Part shown: piece after piece, positions 23,536 to 33,007 of the stretch
Layout of the letters: every line of letters starts with the position of its first letter
Numbering within the stretch: position 1 is the stretch's first letter
Assembly (NCBI GenBank): GCA_023897205.1
Contig: JAHWDD010000004.1
Coordinates: 4,402,001 to 4,466,000, forward strand
DNA from: Exophiala sp. HKRS030
Taxonomy: Eukaryota; Ascomycota; Eurotiomycetes; Chaetothyriales; Herpotrichiellaceae
DNA: 64,000 nucleotides
Direction of reading: 5' to 3'
Translations under genes and position numbers: made by a program
Notes under the pieces: model-generated
Databases searched by the model: none
What the model saw: the letters and a program-made list of their open reading frames with translations, nothing else
Told to the model about the DNA's origin: nothing

Positions 23536-24259
23536 GATGGTGTAGAGGAGGAAGAGGACGAGGACGAGGACGACGACGATGTAGAGAACAGATCGAGGGA
23601 TGTGCTAGGTCTTCGTGGGAATCAGCAACACAGAAAATAACAAGGGCGCAATAAAGCACCTGCTTCTCCGATTTCAAACCAAAGGGAAAAAACGTTCTGC
23701 GGAGAGTCATTGGGACAATCATCAGTCGATGGCATCATTTTTGTAGCCGAGGCGGCGACTGTTTATGTAATCCCCGAAACCATCTATAATACGAGTACGA
23801 GTACGACTACGAGCCCGAGTACAGTATCAACAAGACTCACTACCTATTACCGCTCAAGATAAAGACGAGAAAGAGAATGATTGATTATCATAAATGTATA
23901 TTTGACTCATCTGTCCGTTTTCCTATCTCTTTACTTGTCACGTATGAGAAGAAAAGGGAAAGAAGATCCTACTTTCACATATCTTACACCGGAACGACTT
24001 ATCTCAACTCACCAGCCATGGATAGTCATCGGCCATCAATGAAGAGACTTTTTCAGAAGAAAATGCACTCCCTAAACACACTCGGCACCAGTAAGTTCCC
24101 AAAAGAGAAATGCAACTCATCCCTGTCGCTATGCAATCTTTCCCAGAGCTTCACCAAATGTTCAATGAAATAGCAAACTGCTTTGTTCGTGTACCATCGC
24201 CAACAAACGAAAAGAAAAGAATCAAAACGCAAATTGAATCGAATATCGAGGGGGAGATT
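23536..24259. other. Intergenic: upstream of the cysteine synthase-like gene
   Basis: About 720 bp. Near 23790-23825 there is a run of GAGTAC/GACTAC words. Nothing coding seen; also holds the 3' end of the kinase gene. Confidence 0.5.
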
Positions 24260-26580
24260 TCACACCGCAGGCCATCTCACCCGAAGCCCTTCGCACCATC
24301 TTTCAAACAAGACATCGGCAAGTTGTCTCGTGTGTTCCAATCCACCCACAAGACCGCTCATCATCTCTTGTTCGTTCTCATCCTCTCGCTCCCGCTCTAG
24401 TCTTGTGGCATTCTTGAGTGGACTCGGAGGAAGTTCCAACCCTTGACTAGTCTCCCGGCTTTTGGCAGCGACCTGCGCGCTCTGCCGTCGTCGATGACTT
24501 TTGAGATGAGGATTATTCTGTGCGAGAACTAACTTTTGTGCCTGTCCTCGCGGGGTCGAGGGCGTCACTTGTCGGCTTTCGTTTGCTTGGATAGCATCGC
24601 TCCCTTTTCGAGGTGATGTCTGCAAGACCTGTTTACTGACATTCTCACTGTCCTTTTGTCGGCGGGAACCTGATTCTTGCCGCTGCAATTGCTGTGATTG
24701 TGGCTGTGCCTGAGGGAGCAAAGTCTTCAATCCATCGTCCTTGGCCATCCTGTCGATGACACTCCTAATTATGTGGTACATCCCATCTGGATCCAAGCTC
24801 TCCAGATCCGAGAATGCTTCGGCAAGTCTGGCGATACCCTCACGTTTGACTTCGTCTGCAGTATCGTTTAGTACCTCCTGGCAACTGATACCGATGGCAT
24901 TAGCGTAGAGCTTTCGTCCAAGCTGTGCCTCTTTGCTCTGTGCGGCGAGCATGCTAGCATTTGAACAAACTCTCAAGCGTTGCATCGGTTCCTCTTCCCG
25001 CTTGTCTTCTCCCAACAAAGAGTTCTGTACGTCCACGTTGAGCAGTATGCCTAGCCCAGGCTTTTTCGACGGCGTCCTAACCACACTAGAGTTGGGATCT
25101 TCGTTCTCGTCGCCGTCTTCAGTGCCGTCCTGCACCTCGCTCAAAGAGCTTGGATTCGATGAAACTCTTTTGAATTGTCGGACTGTGCTTGGGGAATTGC
25201 CAAAGTTCATGTTCACTCCTAGCGGCGAACGGGTCTGGACTTGGCTGGATAGTCTCTTCTTTGCTGTTCTGCGAGCCATACTGGCTGCGTACTCTGCCGA
25301 CGTACGTCTCTCTGGTTTAGCACCTGATATTCTGCGCATCGTCAGTTTTGTCGGACTCTGCTGCTCATCAAGTGTCATCTGTTCCACTAATCTCGACGTG
25401 CTGTCTCCTGTCGTTCCATCCGGGCTTGTGCTTGAGACTTTACGACGTTTCTGTGTCTGGAAGGGTATTGGACGCCTCGAGTCCACCGTCGGTACTGCCT
25501 TGATTGTCTCGAATACCCAGTCATCATCTTCCTTGACACCGCGCAGGTTCTTGAGCGTTTCGGCATAATATTTCAAGCTCCGCTCCCCGCCCTTTTGGGA
25601 TTCCCAGTCCTGCTTGCGCACAATCAACTCTTGCAGGCCCTCGATCTTGCCAGCACTTCGGATGAATCGATGCTTGAGCAACTCTTTGGCTGTGGGTCGG
25701 CGATCGACGTCCTTTGTGAGACAGCATGCAACAAAGTCTCGGAAGTCTTTCGACCATGATCCGCCCTCCAGCCTGGGAGCCGGCTGTTTGGGGATGAGGA
25801 ACAGGACCTTCATGGGGTGGACGTTGGCGTGCGGCGGTTCTCCATTGGCCAATTCCATGGCGGTAATACCCAGGCTCCACACATCTGCCTTTGCGTCGTG
25901 ACCTTCTTGCTGTATAACCTCGGGGGCCATCCAGAATGGTGTACCCACGAATGTATTCCGTACGCTCTTGAGACCGACAAGTTGCGCTGCAACACCAAAA
26001 TCGGCAAGCTTCACACGACCGTCCATACCCAGCAGGACGTTCGCAGCTTTGATATCCCTATGCAGCTTGCCCTCGCTGTGAAGGTAAGCCAACCCAAGCA
26101 AGAGCTCGCGGCATATTATGGCGATGTGGTTTTCTGAAAGGCGGTGTGGAGGAGGTTTGAGTAAATCCGCACACGATCCTCCTCCCAGGTACTCCATCAC
26201 AATCCACAGTGTCTGCCGACGCAGGAAAGCCAGGCGGTATTTTGTGACGTGTGAGCTCGAGCAAGAGGATAGAACGGAGAGTTCGGAAAGAATGTCTGAG
26301 AGATCTTCTTCGGACGATTCGAGGTCGACCTGGGGATGATGAGCTCTCGTCGTGAAAGACCGTTGTCAATACATACATGTTTGATAGCTACGATTTCGCC
26401 GGTAGCCTTTTCGATGGCCTTGTATACCACACCAAACGAGCCGCTCCCTAACTCTTCCAGCATCTGGAATCTGTCCGCCAATGTTTCCCCATCTGCATCG
26501 TCACCTTGGATCTCGAATGGTGCTTGCGATGCAGCAGACCGATGAGGAGCCGCTTCGGAGTAAAGCGATATCATGGTCAT
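24260..26580 (-). CDS. STE20/germinal-centre kinase, Sid1/SepL-like
   Basis: Ser/Thr kinase of the septation initiation network by family (fission-yeast Sid1, Aspergillus SepL, Neurospora MST-1), acting at spindle poles and septa. Exons are 26377-26580 and 24260-26329 (757 residues); the short intron joins AIKH to VDLESSEED. The ATG at 26580 (MTMISLYS) is the first in frame. Kinase domain occupies roughly residues 35-290: GSGSFGVVYKA glycine loop, VAIKHV lysine, HRDIKAAN catalytic loop, LADFGVAAQ, and GTPFWMAPE, the STE20-group activation segment. The C-terminal ~450 residues are Ser/Pro/Gln-rich and mostly disordered, with a final conserved-looking helix (LADVLFERWCEGL). Two alternative GCKs exist in fungi; the GGGSCADLLKP segment favours the Sid1 branch. 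Confidence 0.9.
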
Positions 26581-27921
26581 TACGTCGGTCGTGTGACTCG
26601 TTGCTGAGGCCTTTGTTAGGTAAGATGTGCCGGCTGCGGTGTAGGTCTCCGTCAATTTCTGATGGTGGCTTGTACACCAGGCGAAATTGTTGACCTTCAA
26701 GGCCGCGCTGGCCTCTCCTCAGAGAAAGAGCAGTCTTGAAACAGAAACAAATGCGCCGCAGAAAGATGCAAAAAAGCACACGGTGGTGATACATGCATTG
26801 GAGTTTGGAGAACGATCGAGACTGGGGGTCTTTGCGCAGGATATGTACGACGTTTCGAGCCCGGCAACTTTGCGGTTGGAGATGAAGCGGAAAGGTAGAG
26901 GCTCATGACCCGGTCAGCGTCCTGTGGTACAACCCAGTCAAGAAATTGGGCTTCGGATAGCAAATGCGACAGAGTAAGAGTGCCAGCGGTCCTGTGTTGC
27001 CAATGACGACCTAACAACAAAAGGCCTGTTTGGGATTAGTGGCCACTAAGCCACCCGAAAGTTGCAAGCGAGCCGAGGCCTAGTGGCATTAGTGGCCGCT
27101 AAAAGGCAGCACTCTAGTCTGGGCCGCTAATGCAGGGGCCACATCGTCGCTTTTCCATCTTTTGTTAAGCTGAACACGGTTACAGTGCAACGAGTTGTCG
27201 ACGGAGTTGTCCAGATTACGAGGCCTATGGAGTCCTAGTCCGGATATCAGGAACATGTCCCGCCTACTCGCAGCCTGGTGAGCCTGGTGATGGCTTCATC
27301 CTGGAACCAATCCACCGGTTTAATGATTGTCAGGGGGTTTGTCGCTGATTTTTCTAGAAGGAACATCCCAAGTCTGGTTGTCATGGAGACCTCGACCCTG
27401 GTCCGATCTGCTTACATCCTTCACTCGCTGGGGGCTCTTGATGAAACAAAAGACTCTCGGACACACTGCACACGCACTCAAGAAGCGATATATACTGTAG
27501 AAGAGTCCGAGGGTCACACTTGTCATGGCTTTGCCTGCGCATGTGACCATGAGTTGAACCGTAGCCGGGCCATCATGATAGAAAGCATATCAATATCCAC
27601 GTCAAAATCTCCTAGAGGATAGCCTTGTCACAGGCCTCAAGGTGGTTCGAACTCCATGTCAAATCCGTCACAAATGCGTTTTTGTTTGGGAGGTGATATC
27701 ACTGCTTCCCACCCACGCAACATGTCATGCCGCAGCAGATCATGCAAGCAATTTACTATTATTGAACCTCCATGAAAATCCGGGGAGTGACATGGTCGAA
27801 GCGGCTAGGATAGTGATGAACGCCAGTCACGACACTCGTAGAGGATTTCAGACTTTCGGAATTTACACATCAACTCATTACCGTCCTTACCCATCATATA
27901 TGTATATCTGCTATAGTTGAA
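26581..27921. other. Intergenic upstream of the Sid1-like kinase
   Basis: About 1.3 kb. It contains the TTAGTGGCC palindrome cluster (27036-27133). Short frames elsewhere show no family resemblance. The right half is the 3' region of the DUF4048 gene. Confidence 0.5.
27036..27133. repeat. Cluster of TTAGTGGCC-type palindromes
   Basis: A perfect 14-bp palindrome TTAGTGGCCACTAA lies at 27036-27049. A copy with one change, TTAGTGGCCGCTAA, lies at 27089-27102. Half-sites follow: CTAGTGGCATTAG near 27080 and GGCCGCTAA at 27122-27130. They lie 450-560 bp upstream of the kinase ATG and could be regulator binding sites or a degraded repeat. Confidence 0.7.
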
Positions 27922-29469
27922 TTATATGTGCGGGCTGTCGAGTATGGTACTTCTGGCACCTCGCATCCCGGAATCCGAGGTGCCAGTGGCAGTGGCTGTA
28001 TCGTCGTGACTCGTGTCCCATTCTCTCATCAAGTCACTGACAGTTCTGGTCAGTTTACTTGGAGTTAGTTTCTCGATTTCCGGCCACGGCAATCCGTCTT
28101 CAGTTTTCTTCCCAACCGAAACACGAGCCTTGTCCCGAACGCTGACTGGTGAATCCCATGCATCCCAGGCATCGTCCATTTCGTCTTCATGATCATTGGA
28201 GTCTGGGAGAAGACTGGGTGGATTAGATGAATCTGTGCTGCTCTTCTGCTGTATATGACCACTTGATTTATCTGATTTGGCCACCGAATTCGACATCGGT
28301 CTTTGTGGGGTGTCTAGGCCAAATTCTCTCCAGAATGATGGCTCCTTTGGCGCCGTCTTTCGAGATTCAGTAGTCGTGGCATCCTTACCGGCTCGCTTTT
28401 GATGTGGTCTGACAGGCCGCTGCTGCGCAACCGTCCCATTGATGCCTTCTTCTCCCACGGTAGCTTGTCTGATATCTTCAAGGAATGTCCACAGTCCATC
28501 GCGTACTCCATCATACACCTGCTTGCCTTGCTTGACAAGGACGTCCGCAGATGGCACTGAGCGGCGATGGGCTGCTAGCTCTTTATATGTCTTGCCGAAT
28601 CCAAGCTGTAGAGGTTCGCCGGCAATCAAACTATCTAGGGTTGACATCCTTGACAGTGATGGTTGGACCGCGTGGGCATCGGTAGTGGCTGCGGCTGCGT
28701 CGGTGCGGAAGCTGGTCATCTCATCGGGCGACATTATGGTCCTGGCCTGGTTCGGCTTGCTGGATGTCGGACTAAGAAGACTCAACGTTCGAGTATGTCG
28801 ACCGCCCTCAAAGACTCTCTTAGAACCCTTTCTCGTCAGACCAGTGGTCGGAGTGCCACCATAAGATGGGGAAACGAGTTGATGCCTCTCTACGATGGCG
28901 CGCTTCCGTCTGCGTTCTTCATCAACTTCATCTTCGGAGGGTTCTCGCGCTCCTACATCATTCAGAGCAAGCGGCTGTAACTTTTTGACATGTTTCACCT
29001 CGTCCCTCTTCTTAGTAGCTTCGTACGCAGCCCATTGTTTCTTTAGCCCAAGAAGGTCTGTCTCTGCCCTTTGCAACTCCTCTTTCAACTCCAGAACCCT
29101 TCTTTCCTGGGCGGCAAGCAGTGTCAGGAAGTCTGTGCTTCCTCTTTTATTGACGTCCCGCACATTTTCCTGTAAGTCCGGGCTCTTGAACGGCGCTGCC
29201 CGAGGACGAGGAGATGATCTAGCAGAGTCGATGGGGCTCGCAAGGATGCTTGAACCAGCGGTGGGTGATGGAGATACTTGAGCATTTGTAGGCAGGAGAA
29301 TGGGGAAGTTCAGTGAAAGTCCTTTGGTGTGTCTCTTGGAAATAGTCTCGACTCTTCCGCTCGTTCGTGTTGGACTTGAGGGCGTGGACTCGTCGGGACC
29401 CGTATCGACCAGCGACTCTGGCACGGTCATGAGCGACTGCGTCGACATCGGTCTAGATTTGGTGGCCAT
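27922..29469 (-). CDS. DUF4048-type protein of unknown function
   Basis: Single-exon gene of 515 residues. The ATG at 29469 (MATKSRPMSTQ) is the first true ATG; the frame is open upstream. An N-terminal Ser/Thr/Pro-rich region carries the conserved-looking RHTKGLSLNFPILLP segment, followed by a coiled coil around residues 115-150 (AAQERRVLELKEELQRAE). A further segment contains GFGKTYKELAAHRRS and VYDGVRDGLWTFLEDIRQAT. This arrangement is what I know from the fungal DUF4048 family; no biochemical role is established. The tail is acidic and Ser-rich. The coiled coil and disorder suggest a scaffold or regulator. Confidence 0.75.
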   Translation of the reverse strand: MATKSRPMSTQSLMTVPESLVDTGPDESTPSSPTRTSGRVETISKRHTKGLSLNFPILLPTNAQVSPSPTAGSSILASPIDSARSSPRPRAAPFKSPDLQENVRDVNKRGSTDFLTLLAAQERRVLELKEELQRAETDLLGLKKQWAAYEATKKRDEVKHVKKLQPLALNDVGAREPSEDEVDEERRRKRAIVERHQLVSPSYGGTPTTGLTRKGSKRVFEGGRHTRTLSLLSPTSSKPNQARTIMSPDEMTSFRTDAAAATTDAHAVQPSLSRMSTLDSLIAGEPLQLGFGKTYKELAAHRRSVPSADVLVKQGKQVYDGVRDGLWTFLEDIRQATVGEEGINGTVAQQRPVRPHQKRAGKDATTTESRKTAPKEPSFWREFGLDTPQRPMSNSVAKSDKSSGHIQQKSSTDSSNPPSLLPDSNDHEDEMDDAWDAWDSPVSVRDKARVSVGKKTEDGLPWPEIEKLTPSKLTRTVSDLMREWDTSHDDTATATGTSDSGMRGARSTILDSPHI

Positions 29470-30426
29470 GTGGATGCAAATCACGACTTCGCGATTAGAT
29501 TGTAGAGTGACAGGTGATCAGAGCTCAAGATGATGATGTCGAGACATGGATCTTGGAAGGCGAAGACTGGAAATGGTGGCAAAAGCAGGCCGGGTGTTCG
29601 AAGATTTCCACCTCTGAATCGACCAGCGCCTACGGAAGACGACGGCTTGGACTTCAAATCATAAAGTCATGATCGTAAAGAGGGCATAGTTATTCGTGAG
29701 CGGAAGTGAGAAGGCAATTTACCTGGGGAAGAAGGAGAATGGAATTGGAGATGAATGTGTTGACAGGTGCCAAATTAGGTGACGGGCCCTGGTCCTTGTC
29801 CATGCATGCAGCTGCACCACCGGAAACGAAGCCACAGCAGCCCCCGGGCAGTCAATATGGGGCCTGCATGACCATGTTCCTTGTTCGCAGCGAAATCACA
29901 TCATGGGTACCGATCCTCGTGCTACGTACTCCCTACTCCTATCTCGAATTCATCAAATTTGAGATGGAAACGAAATCCAAGCCATGTCGATGGATACCTG
30001 ATATGGCCATCAACTGAGTAGAAATAAAGGAAAAGTGTCACTGCTGTGCTCCATTTGTGAGTGTTTAGGTCTACATACCCAGGTCTACATACCCCCTTGG
30101 CAAGGGTTGTGTGATATATCGATGTTGTTAACAATGTCTTTCACGCCAATTTTACCGCCCAATGCAGAGCCAAAGAGTAAGGAAAACAAATACAGAAGTT
30201 TTCGTTCAAGTCATGATCTCCAATATGCCGTCCAACCAGCCGCGTATTCCAGATCTTTAATTCAGTCTCTTGTCAAATGCATCAACAAACAGGGTATATG
30301 GCTTCGATGCTTTCTAAGATAAATCTTCGGCGTCTCTTTTGCCATGGATTTCCTTTTCATGTGGTATATTGATAATGAATATACAAGGAACGATGATTTT
30401 CAAAGACAGTCTTCTGGTGTGAACAA
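29470..30426. other. Intergenic between the DUF4048 and GH76 genes
   Basis: About 950 bp holding the DUF4048 promoter and the GH76 3' end. A 15-bp imperfect direct repeat (GGTCTACATACCC) occurs near 30069-30093. No gene seen. Confidence 0.5.
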
Positions 30427-31872
30427 TCACATAATGATCCAAATACTTCCGCCGACGATGATGGAAACGCCCAGGATCGTCAAAATAGCTGCTCCGGCTT
30501 TGTCGGCAGTTGTGATAGGTTTTTGTTTCTGGATTGGTGAGGCGTCCTTGCCGTTGCCAGCATTGGGGTCTTCCTTCGAAGTACCACCCGTCTTGACAGA
30601 TTTAGGAGCAATTCCCGGATGAATGGTGGTGGCGCCTATTACGCTCAAGGCTTGCATCTACAAATCGTCAGCCATATCTTTTACAAAAATTGCGAGTATC
30701 ATCTCAAGACGTACCTGTTGGCCGACACCACTTGAACTGTCCCAAGTGGCGTACCACCGACGCCCACACATTCGCCCATTATTTCCTCCGGTACATTGCT
30801 GTGCAGCGGCGGCGGCGCTGGCGGTCAGTTTCGGCATGATCATGTCGTGGGTACTGGGTACCAGGAGGGTTGTCACAGCCATCCATCGAGACAGGTATGC
30901 TTTGAAACTGCTTTGATCGTTGTTACAATTCGCTGCAGGCTCGCACTGGAATTCTGACATGACGTTGCCACCATATTCTTTAGGAAAGAACAAGACTTCT
31001 GCCCCGTTCAGAATACTCATGACTCGTTGCTCCCACGTCGGATCACCATTGGTGTAGTTATACATGTACGCCGCACCCATGAGCATGGTACCATAATTGT
31101 ACGTCCACGCGTAGTGTGCGACATCTGTGCAATTGTTGTTGGAATCAGTATTGTCCCAGATGTAGAGATTGCCATCCTGTGTTTGGAATAAAGGACTAGA
31201 TGCCATCCAATCCCACATCTTGACGGCCCAGTCAGCATAAGTTTGATTGCCCGTGTAATATGCCAATCGAGCGGCGATCTGGAAATTCCCTCCGTTCGAG
31301 ATGGTGTTCTTCAAGTTGTATCCAGGGTTGAACTGGTAGACCTGCCATCGCATTCCGCCACCGCATGTGGTATCGTCCCACAGATCCTGTTGGAAGTTGA
31401 AGACGGCCTGAGCCAGAGCAATCCAGGAGGGGATATTACCACCCGCTTCGGGGAAGTTTGCCTCGGCAGCATCCAGAGCAGTAAAGGCCCAAAACGCCTG
31501 ATCGTCGACACCCATGTTCTTGCTTTGGTTGGGAGGATTGAAGTTTTCATCGGGTCCTATCTGAAAGGCTAAGGCCTGGGATACCACGGGATTGTAGCTG
31601 GTGTCGCCCGTGTATTGCCAGTAATTAATTAACGAGCCGAACATGGCGCCTGCTTCCCACCAATAATAACATTCTGTTGATGCACACGGCCCTGGAAGTA
31701 TGCCAGGTACCTGTCCGGTCTGATTGCCAGAGTAATACGTCATCATATCGTAGGCAAGGGTCGAGGTAACGGACTTGACTGAGTCCAGGCTGCTCACTTC
31801 CAGAGTGATTCCATTGACAACAGACAAAAGGCCGACCAGCGGCGTGAGAAGGGAAGATATGCTGGACTTCAT
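30427..31872 (-). CDS. GH76 mannan endo-1,6-alpha-mannosidase, DFG5/DCW1 type
   Basis: Cell-wall enzyme that by family processes GPI-anchored mannoproteins and cross-links them to wall glucan; acts at the plasma membrane and wall. Exons are 30715-31872 and 30427-30657 (462 residues), intron 57 nt. The ATG at 31872 begins a signal peptide (MKSSISSLLTPLVGLLSVVNG). Seen: YYWWEAGAMFGSLINYW, the paired aspartates in VDDQAFWAFTALDAAE expected for catalysis, GGGMRWQVYQFNPGYNLKNT, and many N-glycosylation sequons. The second exon encodes a Lys/Thr-rich spacer ending in a hydrophobic segment (AAILTILGVSIIVGGSIWI), consistent with GPI attachment or a C-terminal anchor. Confidence 0.93.
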
Positions 31873-33007
31873 GACTCTGGAACCTGGGCGACTGATCGCA
31901 ACCAAAGGAAATTCACACTGCGGGTGTTTGCATAGGCCACCTAGCGACTGAACAAGTTGCCCCAAGCTCACAATGTCGAGGTATATAGGAAGGACGCCCA
32001 AGAGAGCCAAGAGTCGGACTGCCTGAAGAAGTGTTTGGGACTTTCGAGGGCGCGTCAGAGGTTACGAAGCGAGTGACAGGGGGAGGAGCTGAGAGAGAGT
32101 CCGCCAACGACTATTCGAGACGATTGCTACTCCGTATTGAGTCCGAAAACGAGAGTGTGGGAGAATCGGCTGCTGCTGCTGTCCGTAGCGAGAGAATACT
32201 GAAGGAGAAAAGGATGAAGAGGTTTGCAGGAAGGTTGGTGAAGAAGTGAGTAAGACGTAACAAGCCTGCGGTGCAGAGACCAAGCCCAAGAAAACAAGCG
32301 GGCGGGTGGACAAGCACAGAGTCTCCGTACAGTCACCTACAGTACAATAATGGAGGTTGGAGGGAAAGGAAAAAGGGCCTGGACTGGGTGGCCCGGGTGG
32401 CATCAGCACCGTTCATTAGGGACTTACAGAGAAGATAGGACACATCAGGACTCGTGGACAGGTGGATGGCAGCAATCTGGGCTGGCTTGGTGATGCTTTA
32501 CAGACAAGACGAGGCGCCGGCGCAAGCGCGACACCAAAGACAGCGGCCAAGCCTTGGCATTTCTTGGGATGAAACATTGCCCTCTACCCGCTGCGTCGCC
32601 CACCAATCGTATGGACCCAGCCCTCATAGAAAAGGCCCGTGTCGTCCGCCTCGAAGCGCAGCAAGATGGCAATGATCCATCTGATTTCCCTACACATGTA
32701 CGGACTATCTCAGATACAGACGACATGTTAGTATTGAACTCGGTACGGAGGACGGAATACAAAGACTCGATTTGTTGGTTGTACAGAGGATTCATTCCCT
32801 GTGTGTCTAAACTCATCGATGCCGCGCATTGAACAGCAAACGTTTCTATGATGCTTCATACATGGATCATTTCGGCTCGTTACATACCTTTGACCATGGA
32901 AATATTTGCAATGCTCCGCCTGCGCCTTCGCTAAAATTTATGCAGGCATCTCAATGATACCAAAGTTTGCGTGAAGAAAAAAAAGAGATGCCATCGTCAG
33001 TGTTGAT
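31873..33007. other. Intergenic: GH76 promoter and TRK 3' region
   Basis: About 1.1 kb. One exact TACTCCGTA at 32128-32136. A plus-strand frame of 92 codons at 32554-32832 has mildly coding-like composition but no recognisable family or second exon. Confidence 0.5.

Noticed and set aside
27640..27670. GGTTCGAACTCC, resembling a tRNA B box
   Set aside because: No matching A box, acceptor stem or anticodon arm can be drawn around it.
32554..32832. 92-codon plus-strand frame with coding-like composition
   Set aside because: No family resemblance, no supporting splice partner; lies within the GH76 promoter region.
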